31,157 nt of DNA from Saccoglossus kowalevskii (lineage: Eukaryota; Hemichordata; Enteropneusta; Harrimaniidae). This document shows, one piece after another, positions 10,849-23,862 of the stretch (position 1 is the first letter of the stretch; each line of letters opens with the position of its first letter). The position numbers were made by a program, and so were the translations under genes. Under the pieces are notes generated by a model, which was given only the letters and a program-made list of their open reading frames with translations, ran no database searches and had not been told where the DNA came from. The stretch covers positions 1 through 31,157 of the forward strand of contig NW_003150448.1 in the NCBI RefSeq assembly GCF_000003605.2. Reading direction: 5' to 3'.

Positions 10849-11571
10849 TAAATCTGACAATTTTGCACGAGATTTTCACAACTTTGTTTGCACTTTGTTA
10901 ATCACTTTGCGATTGGGTCGTGGTACAATGTACTAACATAAATAGATTTTTAGACGTTTACATATTTTTGTTCTAAATTTAACTGCGGGGTTCTATATGA
11001 AATGACTTAGGGAGAATATACACGCAAATCCACCACATTTTCAATCGCTTTTCACATTTTTAGGGTATGTTTGTTTATTTTACGGCCGGCTCATATGACA
11101 GTCTGCTAACATGGAAGCCTTCAAATGGATTTTATTCATTTTTCATACTTTATAACTGGAGGGTTAGATATAACAACAACTTAGATAAAAAACACGCAAA
11201 TCTAACAACTTTGCAATCGGTTTGGACAAGTTTACCCGCTGTTTTAACAGTTTAGACTAAAGAGGTGCAGACTGCAAAAAACAAAACAAAAATCACCCGC
11301 TAGTTTTCTCAGGTAGTCTCCCATGCATGTAGTAACCTCGACCGATTGAACTTTACTTTTGAACTGGTCGATCACCTTACCACACATCTATCAGAGTTAT
11401 TTGAATTTTATTGTAATTGGCAGCCATTTAATGTTTGGAAATGTTTCAAAACTCTACATCCTTCTAGGGCCACTACGATATTCAAACGGCCTTTTATGAT
11501 ATATTTATTCACTTTCGCTAACTTTTAACTACTGGTCTCGATAATGTAACAACATAGGTAACATTTCCATG
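10849..11571 (+). repeat. Satellite copy 16 (723 bases)
   Basis: ccacattttcaatcgc and gggtatgtttg, but with acggccggc rather than acgtccggc. Second half as copy 9 (cacccgctag, catgtag, ttggcag, aaactctac). Confidence 0.97.
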
Positions 11572-12295
11572 TAAATCTTACAACTTTGCACGAGATTTTC
11601 ACAACTTTGTTTGCACTTTGTTAATCACTTTGCGATTGGGTCGTGGTACAATGTACTAACATAAATAGATTTTTAGACGTTTACATATTTTTGTTCTAAA
11701 TTTAACTGCAGGGTTTTATATGAAATGACTTAGGGAGAATATACACGAAAATCCACCAAATTTTCAATCGCTTTTCACATTTTTAGGGTGTGTTTGTTTA
11801 TTTTACGGCCGGCTCATATGACAGTCTGCTAACATGGAAGCCTTCAAATGGATTTTATTCATTTTTCATACTTTATAACTGGAGGGTTAGATATAACAAC
11901 AACTTTGATAAAAAACACGCAAATCTAACAACTTTGCAATCGGTTTGGACAACTTTAACCGCTGTTTTAACAGTTTAGACTAAAGAGGTGCAGACTGCAA
12001 AAAAACAAAAAAAAATTACCGGCTGGTTTTCTCAGGTAGTCTCCCATGCAAGTAGTAACCTCGACCGATGGAGCTTTACTTTTGAAAATGGTCGATCACC
12101 TTACCACACATCTATCAGAGTTATTTGAATTTCAATGTAATTGGCGGCCATTTAATGTTTGGAAATGTTTCAAAACTCTACATCCTTCTAGGGCCACTAC
12201 GATATTCAAACGGCCTTTTATGATATATTTATTCACTTTCGCTAACTTTTAACTACTGGTCTCGATAATGTAACAACATAGGTAACATTTCCATG
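11572..12295 (+). repeat. Satellite copy 17 (724 bases)
   Basis: Same marker set as copy 11, including caactttgat, cgatggagcttt and tttcaatg, at an offset of exactly 4338 bases (six repeats). Confidence 0.97.
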
Positions 12296-13018
12296 TAAAT
12301 CTGACAACTTTGCACGAGATTTTCACAACTTTGTTTGCACTTTGTTAATCACTTTGCGATTGGGTCGTGGTACAATGTACTAACATAAATAGATTTTTAG
12401 ACGTTTACATATTTTTGTTCTAAATTTAACTGCAGGGTTTTATATGAAATGACTTAGGGAGAATATACACGAAAATCCACCAAATTTTCAATCGCTTTTC
12501 ACATTTTTAGGGTGTGTTTGTTTATTTTACGGCCGGCTCATATGACAGTCTGCTAACATGGAAGCCATCAAATGGATTTTATTCATTTTTCATACTTTAT
12601 AACTGGAGGGTTAGATATAACAACAACTTGGATAAAAAACACGCAAATCTAACAACTTTGCAATCGGTTTGGACAAGTTTACCCGCTGTTTTAACAGTTT
12701 AGACTAAAGAGGTGCAGACTGCAAAAAACAAAACAAAAATCACCCGCTAGTTTTTTCAGGTAGTCTCCCATGCACGTAGTAACCTCGACCGATTGAACTT
12801 TACTTTTGAACTGGTCGATCACCTTACCACACATCTATCAGAGTTATTTGAATTTTATTGTAATTGGCAGCCATTTAATGTTTGGAAATGTTTCAAAATT
12901 CTACATCCTTCGAGGGCCACTACGATATTCAAACGGCCTTTTATGATATATTTATTCACTTTTGCGAACTTTTAACTAATGGTCTCGATAATGTAACAAC
13001 ATAGGTAAAATTTCCATG
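12296..13018 (+). repeat. Satellite copy 18 (723 bases)
   Basis: Copy-12 type up to about 12855 (gaagccatc, cttggat), then tttattg, ttggcag, aaacggcc, ctaatgg and ggtaaaattt. Shares gttttttcagg with copy 28. Confidence 0.96.
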
Positions 13019-13739
13019 TAAATCCTAACCACTTTGCACGAGATTTCACAACTTTGTATGCACTTTGTTAATCACTTTGCGATTGGGTAGTGATACAATG
13101 TACTAACATGAATAGATTTTTAGACGTTTACATATTTTTGTTCTAAATTTAACTGCGGGGTTCTATATGAAATGACTTAGGGAGAATATACACGCAAATC
13201 CACCAAATTTTCAATCGCTTTTCACATTTTTAGGGTGTGTTTGTTTATTTTACGGCCGGCTCATATGACAGTCTGCTAACATGGAAGCCTTCAAATGGAT
13301 TTTATTCATTTTTCATACTTTATAACTGGAGGGTTAGATATAACAACAACTTAGATAAAAACACGCAAATCTAACAACTTTGCAATCGGTTTGGACAAGT
13401 TTACCCGCTGTTTTAACAGTTTAGACTAAAGAGGTGCAGACTGCAAAAACAAAACAAAAATCACCCGCTGGTTTTCTCAGGTAGTCTCCCATGCACGTAG
13501 TAACCTCGACCGATTGAACTTTACTTTTGAACTGGTCGATCACCTTACCACACATCTATCAGAGTTATTTGAATTTTAATGTAATTGGCAGCCATTTAAT
13601 GTTTGGAAATGTTTCAAAATTCTACATCCTTCGAGGGCCACTACGATATTCAAATGACCTTTTATGATATATTTATTCACTTTTGCGAACTTTTAACTAA
13701 TGGTCTCGATAATGTAACAACATAGGTAAAATTTCCATG
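13019..13739 (+). repeat. Satellite copy 19 (721 bases)
   Basis: Unusual start taaatcctaaccacttt and gagatttcac (one T short), then catgaatag, five-A run, cacccgctgg and tttaatg as in copy 2. Private caaatgacc. Confidence 0.96.
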
Positions 13740-14463
13740 TAAATCTTACCACTTTGCACGAGATTTTCACAACTTTGTATGCACTTTGTTAATCACTTTG
13801 CGATTGGGTAGTGATACAATGTACTAACATGAATAGATTTTTAGACGTTTACATATTTTTGTTCTAAATTTAACTGCGGGGTTCTATATGAAATGACTTA
13901 GGGAGAATATACACGCAAATCCACCAAAATTTTCAATCGCTTTTCACATTTTTAGGGTGTGTTTGTTTATTTTACGGCCGGCTCATATGACAGTCTGCTA
14001 ACATGGAAGCCTTCAAATGGATTTCATTCATTTTTCATACTTTATAACTGGAGGGTGAGATATAACAACATCTTAGATAAAAAAACACGCAAATCTAACA
14101 ACTTTGCAATCGGTTTGGACAACTTTACCCGCTGTTTTAACAGTTTAGACTAAAGAGCTGCTGACTGCAAAAAAACAAAAAAAAATCACCGGCTGGTTTT
14201 CTCAGGTAGACTACCATGCACGTAGTAACCTCGACCGATTGAACTTAGTTTTGAACTGGTCGATCACCTTACCACACATCTATCAGAGTTATTTGAATTT
14301 TATTGTAATTGGCGGCCATTTAATGTTTGGAAATGTTTCAAAATTTTACATCCTTCGAGGGCCACTACGATATTCAAACGGCCTTTTATGATATATTTAT
14401 TCATTTTTGCGAACTTTTAACTACTGGTCTCGATAATGTAACAACATAGGTAACATTTCCATG
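13740..14463 (+). repeat. Satellite copy 20 (724 bases)
   Basis: Copy-1 type (ccaaaatttt, catcttagat, seven-A run, gagctgctgac, gaacttagttttg), offset 13739 bases from copy 1. Its start differs (cttaccactttg, tgtatgcac). Confidence 0.97.
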
Positions 14464-15187
14464 TAAATCTGACAATTTTGCACGAGATTTTCACAACTTT
14501 GTTTGCACTTTGTTAATCACTTTGCGATTTGGTAGTGGTACAATGTACTAACATAAATAGATTTTTAGACGTTTACATATTTTTGTTCTAAATTTAACTG
14601 CGGGGTTCTATATGAAATGACTTAGGGAGAATATACACGCAAATCCACCAAATTTTCAATCGCTTTTCACATTTTTAGGGTGTGTTTGTTTATTTTACGG
14701 CCGGCTCATATGACAGTCTGCTAACATGGAAGCCTTCAAATGGATTTCATTCATTTTTCATACTTTATAACTGGAGGGTGAGATATAACAACATCTTAGA
14801 TAAAAAAACACGCAAATCTAACAACTTTGCAATCGGTTTGGACAACTTTACCCGCTGTTTTAACAGTTTAGACTAAAGAGCTGCTGACTGCAAAAAAAAC
14901 AAAAAAAAATCACCGGCTGGTTTTCTCAGGTAGACTACCATGCACGTAGTAACCTCGACCGATTGAACTTAGTTTTGAACTGGTCGATCACCTTACCACA
15001 CATCTATCAGAGTTATTTGAATTTGATTGTAATTGGCGGCCATTTAATGTTTGGAAATCTTTCAAAATTCTACATCCTTTGAGGGCCACTACGATATTCA
15101 AACGGCCTTTTATGATATATTTATTCACTTTTGCGAACTTTTAACTACCGGTCTCGATAATGTAACAACATAGGTAACATTTCCATG
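14464..15187 (+). repeat. Satellite copy 21 (724 bases), mosaic
   Basis: Starts as copy 2 (gatttggtag), continues as copy 1 (catcttagat, gagctgctgac, gtagactacc), then has tttgattg, ggaaatctttc, cctttgagg and ctaccggtctcg, which are otherwise seen in copy 28. Confidence 0.96.
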
Positions 15188-15910
15188 TAAATCTGACAAT
15201 TTTGCACGAGATTTTCACAACTTTGTTTGCACTTTGTTAATCACTTTGCGATTGGGTCGTGGTACAATGTACTAACATAAATAGATTTTTAGACGTTTAC
15301 ATATTTTTGTTCTAAATTTAACTGCGGGGTTCTATATGAAATGACTTAGGGAGAATATACACGCAAATCCACCACATTTTCAATCGCTTTTCACATTTTT
15401 AGGGTATGTTTGTTTATTTTACGTCCGGCTCATATGACAGTCTGCTAACATGGAAGCCTTCAAATGGATTTTATTCATTTTTCATACTTTATAACTGGAG
15501 GGTTAGATATAACAACAACTTAGATAAAAAACACGCAAATCTAACAACTTTGCAATCGGTTTGGACAACTTTAACCGCTGTTTTAACAGTTTAGACTAAA
15601 GAGGTGCAGACTGCAAAAAACAAAAAAAAATTACCGGCTGGTTTTCTCAGGTAGTCTCCCATGCAAGTAGTAACCTCGACCGATTGAGCTTTACTTTTGA
15701 AAATGGTCGATCACCTTACCACACATCTATCAGAGTTATTTGAATTTCATTGTAATTGGCGGCCATTTAATGTTTGGAAATGTTTCAAAACTCTACATCC
15801 TTCTAGGGCCACTACGATATTCAAACGGCCTTTTATGATATATTTATTCACTTTCTCTAACTTTTAACTACTGGTCTCGATAATGTAACAACATAGGTAA
15901 CATTTCCATG
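15188..15910 (+). repeat. Satellite copy 22 (723 bases)
   Basis: ccacatttt, gggtatg, acgtccggc, ctttaaccgc, tttcattg and the rare ctttctctaac, shared only with copy 29. Confidence 0.97.
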
Positions 15911-16633
15911 TAAATCTTACAACTTTGCACGAGATTTTCACAACTTTGTTTGCACTTTGTTAATCACTTTGCGATTGGGTCGTGGTACAATGTACTAACA
16001 TAAATAGATTTTTAGACGTTTACATATTTTTGTTCTAAATTTAACTGCGGGGTTCTATATGAAATGACTTAGGGAGAATATACACGCAAATCCACCAAAT
16101 TTTCAATCGCTTTTCACATTTTTAGGGTATGTTTGTTTATTTTACGTCCGGCTCATATGACAGTCTGCTAACATGGAAGCCTTCAAATGGATTTTATTCA
16201 TTTTTTATACTTTATAACTGGAGGGTTAGATATAACAACAACTTAGATAAAAAACACGCAAATCTAACAACTTTGCAATCGGTTTGGACAACTTTAACCG
16301 CTGTTTTAACAGTTTAGACTAAAGAGGTGCAGACTGCAAAAAACAAAAAAAAATTACCGGCTGGTTTTCTCAGGTAGTCTCCCATGCAAGTAGTAACCTC
16401 GACCGATTGAGCTTTACTTTTGAAAATGGTCGATCGCCTTACCACACATCTATCAGAGTTATTTGAATTTCAATGTAATTGGCGGCCATTTAATGTTTGG
16501 AAATGTTTCAAAACTCTACATCCTTCTAGGGCCACTACGATATTCAAACGGCCTTTTATGATATATTTATTCACTTTCGCTAACTTTTAACTACTGGTCT
16601 CGATAATGTAACAACATAGGTAACATTTCCATG
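15911..16633 (+). repeat. Satellite copy 23 (723 bases)
   Basis: gggtatg, acgtccggc, private ttcattttttatac, and the rare gatcgcctt, shared with copies 24 and 30. tttcaatg and ttcgctaac. Confidence 0.97.
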
Positions 16634-17357
16634 TAAATCTTACAACTTTGCACGAGATTTTCACAACTTTGTTTGCACTTTGTTAATCACTTTGCGATTG
16701 GGTCGTGGTACAATGTACTAACATAAATAGATTTTTAGACGTTTACATATTTTTGTTCTAAATTTAACTGCGGGGTTCTATATGAAATGACTTAGGGAGA
16801 ATATACACGCAAATCCACCAAATTTTCAATCGCTTTTCACATTTTTAGGGTATGTTTGTTTATTTTACGTCCGGCTCATATGACAGTCTGCTAACATGGA
16901 AGCCTTCACATGGATTTTATTCATTTTTCATACTTTATAACTGGAGGGTTAGATATAACAACAACTTAGATAAAAAAACACGCAAATCTAACAACTTTGC
17001 AATCGGTTTGGACAACTTTAACCGCTGTTTTAACAGTTTAGACTAAAGAGGTGCAGACTGCAAAAAACAAAAAAAAATTACCGGCTGGTTTTCTCAGGTA
17101 GTCTCCCATGCAAGTAGTAACCTCGACCGATTGAGCTTTACTTTTGAAAATGGTCGATCGCCTTACCACACATCTATCAGAGTTATTTGAATTTCAATGT
17201 AATTGGCGGCCATTTAATGTTTGGAAATGTTTCAAAACTCTACATCCTTCTAGGGCCACTACGATATTCAAACGGCCTTTTATGATATATTTATTCACTT
17301 TCGCTAACTTTTAACTACTGGTCTCGATAATGTAACAACATAGGTAACATTTCCATG
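16634..17357 (+). repeat. Satellite copy 24 (724 bases)
   Basis: Near duplicate of copy 23 (gatcgcctt, tttcaatg) with private ccttcacatgg and a seven-A run. It is the extra repeat relative to the 20060-22417 block. Confidence 0.97.
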
Positions 17358-18081
17358 TAAATCTTACAACTTTGCACGAGATTTTCACAACTTTGTTTGC
17401 ACTTTGTTAATCACTTTGCGATTGGGTCGTGGTACAATGTACTAACATAAATAGATTTTTAGACGTTTAGATATTTTTGTTCTAAATTTAACTGCAGGGT
17501 TTTATATGAAATGACTTAGGGAGAATATACACGAAAATCCACCAAATTTTCAATCGCTTTTCACATTTTTAGGGTGTGTTTGTTTATTTTACGGCCGGCT
17601 CATATGACAGTCTGCTAACATGGAAGCCTTCAAATGGATTTTATTCATTTTTCATACTTTATAACTGGAGGGTTAGATATAACAACAACTTTGATAAAAA
17701 ACACGCAAATCTAACAACTTTGCAATCGGTTTGGACAAGATTACCCGCTGTTTTAACAGTTTAGACTAAAGAGGTGCAGACTGCAAAAAACAAAACAAAA
17801 ATCACCCGCTAGTTTTCTCAGGTAGTCTCCCATGTACGTAGTAACCTCGACCGATTGAGCTTTACTTTTGAAAATGGTCGATCACCTTACCACACATCTA
17901 TCAGAGTTATTTGAATTTCATTGTAATTGGCGGCCATTTAATGTTTGGAAATGTTTCAAAACTCTACATCCTTCTAGGGCCACTACGATATTCAAACGGC
18001 CTTTTATGATATATTTATTCACTTTCGCTAACTTTTAACTACTGGTCTCGATAATGTAACAACATAGGTAACATTTCCATG
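17358..18081 (+). repeat. Satellite copy 25 (724 bases)
   Basis: gtttagatat (G for C, shared only with copy 31), gcagggtttt, caactttgat, private gacaagattaccc and catgtacgtag, gagctttac and tttcattg. Confidence 0.97.
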
Positions 18082-18799
18082 TAAATCTTACAACTTTGCA
18101 CGAGATTTTCACAACTTTGTTTGCACTTTGTTAATCACTTTGCGATTGGGTCGTGGTACAATGTACTAACATAAATAGATTTTTAGACGTTTACATATTT
18201 TTGTTCTAAATTTAACTGCGGGGTTCTATATGAAATGACTTAGGGAGAATATACACGCAAATCCACCACATTTTCAATCGCTTTTCACATTTTTAGGGTA
18301 TGTTTGTTTATTTTACGTCCGGCTCATATGACAGTCTGCTAACATGGAAGCCTTCAAATGGATTTTATTCATTTTTCATACTTTATAACTGGAGGGTTAG
18401 ATATAACAACAACTTAGATAAAAACACGCAAATCTAACAACTTTGCAATCGGTTGGACAACTTTAACCGCTGTTTTACAGTTTAGACTAAAGAGGTGCAG
18501 ACTGCAAAAAGCAAAAAGAAATCACCGGCAGGTTTTCTCAGTTAGTCTCCCATGCAAGTAGTAACCTCGACCGATTGAACTTTACTTTGAACTGGTCGAT
18601 CACCTTACCACACATCTATCAGAGTTATTTGAATTTTATTGTAATTGGCAGCCATTTAATGTTTGGAAATGTTTCAAAATTTTACATCCTTCGAGGGCCA
18701 CTACGATATTCAAACGGCCTTTTATGATATATTTATTCACTTTTGCGAACTTTTAACTAATGGTCTCGATAATGTAACAACATAGGTAACATTTCCATG
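18082..18799 (+). repeat. Satellite copy 26 (718 bases), several one-base losses
   Basis: gggtatg and acgtccggc, then a cluster of one-base deletions in runs: five-A run, cggttggac, gttttacag and ttactttgaac. The tract aaaagcaaaaagaaatc with ggcaggtttt resembles copy 10. Ends aaattttac and ctaatgg. Confidence 0.94.
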
Positions 18800-19524
18800 T
18801 AAATCTTACAACTTTGCACGAGATTTTCACAACTTTGTTTGCACTTTGTTAATCACTTTGCGATTGGGTCGTGGTACAATGTACTAACATAAATAGATTT
18901 TTAGACGTTTACATATTTTTGTTCTAAATTTAACTGCAGGGTTTTATATGAAATGACTTAGGGAGAATATACACGAAAATCCACCAAATTTTCAATCGCT
19001 TTTCACATTTTTAGGGTGTGTTTGTTTATTTTACGGCCGGCTCATATGACAGTCTGCTAACATGGAAGCCTTCAAATGGATTTTATTCATTTTTCATACT
19101 TTATAACTGGAGGGTTAGATATAACAACAACTTTGATAAAAAACACGCAAATCTAACAACTTTGCAATCGGTTTGGACAACTTTAACCGCTGTTTTAACA
19201 GTTTAGACTAAAGAGGTGCAGACTGCAAAAAACCAAAAAAAAAATTACCGGCTGGTTTTCTCAGGTAGTCTCCCATGCAAGTAGTAACCTCGACCGATTG
19301 AGCTTTACTTTTGAAAATGGTCGATCACCTTACCACACATCTATCAGAGTTATTTGAATTTCAATGTAATTGGCGGCCATTTAATGTTTGGAAATGTTTC
19401 AAAACTCTACATCCTTCTAGGGCCACTACGATATTCAAACGGCCTTTTATGATATATTTATTCACTTTCGCTAACTTTTAACTACTGGTCTCGATAATGT
19501 AACAACATAGGTAACATTTCCATG
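18800..19524 (+). repeat. Satellite copy 27 (725 bases)
   Basis: Copy-11 type with gcagggtttt, caactttgat, ctttaaccgc and tttcaatg, but cgattgagc instead of cgatggagc and a longer tract aaaaaaccaaaaaaaaaa. Confidence 0.97.
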
Positions 19525-20247
19525 TAAATCTGACAACTTTGCACGAGATTTTCACAACTTTGTTTGCACTTTGTTAATCACTTTGCGATTGGGTCGTGGT
19601 ACAATGTACTAACATAAATAGATTTTTAGACGTTTACATATTTTTGTTCTAAATTTAACTGCAGGGTTTTATATGAAATGACTTAGGGAGAATATACACG
19701 AAAATCCACCAAATTTTCAATCGCTTTTCACATTTTTAGGGTGTGTTTGTTTATTTTACGGCCGGCTCATATGACAGTCTGCTAACATGGAAGCCATCAA
19801 ATGGATTTTATTCATTTTTCATACTTTATAACTGGAGGGTTAGATATAACAACAACTTGGATAAAAAACACGCAAATCTAACAACTTTGCAATCGGTTTG
19901 GACAAGTTTACCCGCTGTTTTAACAGTTTAGACTAAAGAGGTGCAGACTGCAAAAAACAAAACAAAAATCACCCGCTAGTTTTTTCAGGTAGTCTCCCAT
20001 GCACGTAGTAACCTCGACCGATTGAACTTTACTTTTGAACTGGTCGATCACCTTACCACACATCTATCAGAGTTATTTGAATTTGATTGTAATTGGCGGC
20101 CATTTAATGTTTGGAAATCTTTCAAAATTCTACATCCTTCGAGGGCCACTACGATATTCAAACGGCCTTTTATGATATATTTATTCACTTTTGCGAAGTT
20201 TTAACTACCGGTCTCGATAATGTAACAACATAGGTAACATTTCCATG
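19525..20247 (+). repeat. Satellite copy 28 (723 bases)
   Basis: Copy-12 type (gaagccatc, cttggat) with gttttttcagg, then tttgattg, ggaaatctttc, private gcgaagtttt and ctaccggtctcg as in copy 21. Confidence 0.97.
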
Positions 20248-20970
20248 TAAATCTGACAATTTTGCACGAGATTTTCACAACTTTGTTTGCACTTTGTTAA
20301 TCACTTTGCGATTGGGTCGTGGTACAATGTACTAACATAAATAGATTTTTAGACGTTTACATATTTTTGTTCTAAATTTAACTGCGGGGTTCTATATGAA
20401 ATGACTTAGGGAGAATATACACGCAAATCCACCACATTTTCAATCGCTTTTCACATTTTTAGGGTATGTTTGTTTATTTTACGTCCGGCTCATATGACAG
20501 TCTGCTAACATGGAAGCCTTCAAATGGATTTTATTCATTTTTCATACTTTATAACTGGAGGGTTAGATATAACAACAACTTAGATAAAAAACACGCAAAT
20601 CTAACAACTTTGCAATCGGTTTGGACAACTTTAACCGCTGTTTTAACAGTTTAGACTAAAGAGGTGCAGACTGCAAAAAACAAAACAAAATTACCGGCTG
20701 GTTTTCTCAGGTAGTCTCCCTAGCAAGTAGTAACCTCGACCGATTGAGCTTTACTTTTGAAAATGGTCGATCACCTTACCACACATCTATCAGAGTTATT
20801 TGAATTTCATTGTAATTGGCGGCCATTTAATGTTTGGAAATGTTTCAAAACTCTACATCCTTCTCGGGCCACTACGATATTCAAACGGCCTTTTATGATA
20901 TATTTATTCACTTTCTCTAACTTTTAACTACTGGTCTCGATAATGTAACAACATAGGTAACATTTCCATG
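20248..20970 (+). repeat. Satellite copy 29 (723 bases)
   Basis: Copy-22 type with ctttctctaac. Private aacaaaacaaaattacc, tccctagcaag and ccttctcggg. Confidence 0.97.
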
Positions 20971-21693
20971 TAAATCTTACAACTTTGCACGAGATTTTCA
21001 CAACTTTGTTTGCACTTTGTTAATCACTTTGCGATTGGGTCGTGGTACAATGTACTAACATAAATAGATTTTTAGACGTTTACATATTTTTGTTCTAAAT
21101 TTAACTGCGGGGTTCTATATGAAATGACTTAGGGAGAATATACACGCAAATCCACCAAATTTTCAATCGCTTTTCACATTTTTAGGGTATGTTTGTTTAT
21201 TTTACGTCCGGCTCATATGACAGTCTGCTAACATGGAAGCCTTCAAATGGATTTTATTCATTTTTCATACTTTATAACTGGAGGGTTAGATATAACAACA
21301 ACTTAGATAAAAAACACGCAAATCTAACAACTTTGCAATCGGTTTGGACAACTTTAACCGCTGTTTTAACAGTTTAGACTAAAGAGGTGCAGACTGCAAA
21401 AAACAAAAAAAAATTACCGGCTGGTTTTCTCAGGTAGTCTCCCATGCAAGTAGTAACCTCGACCGATTGAGCTTTACTTTTGAAAATGGTCGATCGCCTT
21501 ACCACACATCTATCAGAGTTATTTGAATTTCAATGTAATTGGCGGCCATTTAATGTTTGGAAATGTTTCAAAACTCTACATCCTTCTAGGGCCACTACGA
21601 TATTCAAACGGCCTTTTATGATATATTTATTCACTTTCGCTAACTTTTAACTACTGGTCTCGATAATGTAACAACATAGGTAACATTTCCATG
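20971..21693 (+). repeat. Satellite copy 30 (723 bases)
   Basis: Copy-23 type with gggtatg, acgtccggc, gatcgcctt and tttcaatg. Lacks the private ttttttatac of copy 23. Confidence 0.97.
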
Positions 21694-22417
21694 TAAATCT
21701 TACAACTTTGCACGAGATTTTCACAACTTTGTTTGCACTTTGTTAATCACTTTGCGATTGGGTCGTGGTACAATGTACTAACATAAATAGATTTTTAGAC
21801 GTTTAGATATTTTTGTTCTAAATTTAACTGCAGGGTTTTATATGAAATGACTTAGGGAGAATATACACGAAAATCCACCAAATTTTCAATCGCTTTTCAC
21901 ATTTTTAGGGTGTGTTTGTTTATTTTACGGCCGGCTCATATGACAGTCTGCTAACATGGAAGCCTTCAAATGGATTTTATTCATTTTTCATACTTTATAA
22001 CTGGAGGGTTAGATATAACAACAACTTTGATAAAAAACACGCAAATCTAACAACTTTGCAATCGGTTTGGACAAGTTTACCCGCTGTTTTAACAGTTTAG
22101 ACTAAAGAGGTGCAGACTGCAAAAAACAAAACAAAAATCACCCGCTAGTTTTCTCAGGTAGTCTCCCATGCACGTAGTAACCTCGACCGATTGAGCTTTA
22201 CTTTTGAAAATGGTCGATCACCTTACCACACATCTATCAGAGTTATTTGAATTTCATTGTAATTGGCGGCCATTTAATGTTTGGAAATGTTTCAAAACTC
22301 TACATCCTTCTAGGGCCACTACGATATTCAAACGGCCTTTTATGATATATTTATTCACTTTCGCTAACTTTTAACTACTGGTCTCGATAATGTAACAACA
22401 TAGGTAACATTTCCATG
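21694..22417 (+). repeat. Satellite copy 31 (724 bases)
   Basis: Copy-25 type with gtttagatat, gcagggtttt, caactttgat, gagctttac and tttcattg, but caagtttaccc and cacgtag where copy 25 has private changes. Confidence 0.97.
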
Positions 22418-23139
22418 TAAATCTTACAACTTTGCACGAGATTTTCACAACTTTGTTTGCACTTTGTTAATCACTTTGCGATTGGGTCGTGGTACAATGT
22501 ACTAACATAAATAGATTTTTAGACGTTTACATATTTTTGTTCTAAATTTAACTGCAGGGTTTTATATGAAATGACTTAGGGAGAATATACACGAAAATCC
22601 ACCAAATTTTCAATCGCTTTTCACATTTTTAGGGTGTGTTTGTTTATTTTACGGCCGGCTCATATGACAGTCTGCTAACATGGAAGCCTTCAAATGGATT
22701 TTATTCATTTTTCATACTTTATAACTGGAGGGTTAGATATAACAACAACTTTGATAAAAAACACGCAAATCTAACAACTTTGCAATCGGTTTGGACAAGT
22801 TTACCCGCTGTTTTAACAGTTTAGACTAAAGAGGTGCAGACTGCAAAAAACAAAAAAAAATCACCCGCTAGTTTTCTCAGGTAGTCTCCCATGCATGTAG
22901 TAACCTCGACCGATTGAACTTTACTTTTGAACTGGTCGATCACCTTACCACACATCTATCAGAGTTATTTGAATTTTATTGTAATTGGCAGCCATTTAAT
23001 GTTTGGAAATGTTTCAAAACTCTACATCCTTCTAGGGCCACTACGATATTCAAACGGCCTTTTATGATATATTTATTCACTTTCGCTAACTTTTAACTAC
23101 TGGTCTCGATAATGTAACAACATAGGTAACATTTCCATG
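22418..23139 (+). repeat. Satellite copy 32 (722 bases)
   Basis: gcagggtttt, caactttgat, caagtttaccc, aacaaaaaaaaatcaccc, catgtag, ttggcag and aaactctac. The second half equals that of copies 9, 13 and 16. Confidence 0.97.
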
Positions 23140-23862
23140 TAAATCTTACAACTTTGCACGAGATTTTCACAACTTTGTTTGCACTTTGTTAATCACTTTG
23201 TGATTGGGTCGTGGTACAATGTACTAACATAAATAGATTTTTAGACGTTTACATATTTTTGTTCTAAATTTAACTGCAGGGTTTTATATGAAATGACTTA
23301 GGGAGAATATACACGAAAATCCACCAAATTTTCAATCGCTTTTCACATTTTTAGGGTGTGTTTGTTTATTTTACGGCCGGCTCATATGACAGTCTGCTAA
23401 CATGGAAGCCTTCAAATGGATTTTATTCATTTTTCATACTTTATAACTGGAGGGTTAGATATAACAACAACTTTGATAAAAAACACGCAAATCTAACAAC
23501 TTTGCAATCGGTTTGGACAAGTTTACCCGCTGTTTTAACAGTTTAGACTAAAGAGGTGCAGACTGCAAAAAACAAAAAAAAATTACCGGCTAGTTTTCTC
23601 AGGTAGTCTCCCATGCAAGTAGTAACCTCGACCGATGGAGCTTTACTTTTGAAAATGGTCGATCACCTTACCACACATCTATCAGAGTTATTTGAATTTC
23701 AATGTAATTGGCGGCCATTTAATGTTTGGAAATGTTTCAAAACTCTACATCCTTCTAGGGCCACTACGATATTCAAACGGCCTTTTATGATATATTTATT
23801 CACTTTCGCTAACTTTTAACTACTGGTCTCGATAATGTAACAACATAGGTCACATTTCCATG
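23140..23862 (+). repeat. Satellite copy 33 (723 bases)
   Basis: Private ctttgtgattggg (a CpG lost as C to T) and ggtcacatttcc. caactttgat with caagtttaccc, aattaccggctag, caagtag, cgatggagcttt and tttcaatg as in copies 11 and 17. Confidence 0.97.

Larger units (their letters stand above)
15000..18081 (+). repeat. Segmental duplication, long form (second half of copy 21 to copy 25)
   Basis: Rare markers occur in the same order as in 20060-22417: ggaaatctttc and ctaccgg (copies 21, 28), ctttctctaac (22, 29), gatcgcc (23, 30), gtttagatat (25, 31). The offset is 5060 at the left end and 4336 at the right because this form holds one additional repeat, copy 24. Confidence 0.88.
20060..22417 (+). 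repeat. Segmental duplication, short form (second half of copy 28 to copy 31)
   Basis: Counterpart of 15000-18081, lacking an equivalent of copy 24. Private changes such as tccctagcaag and ccttctcggg in copy 29 arose after the duplication or are errors. Confidence 0.88.
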
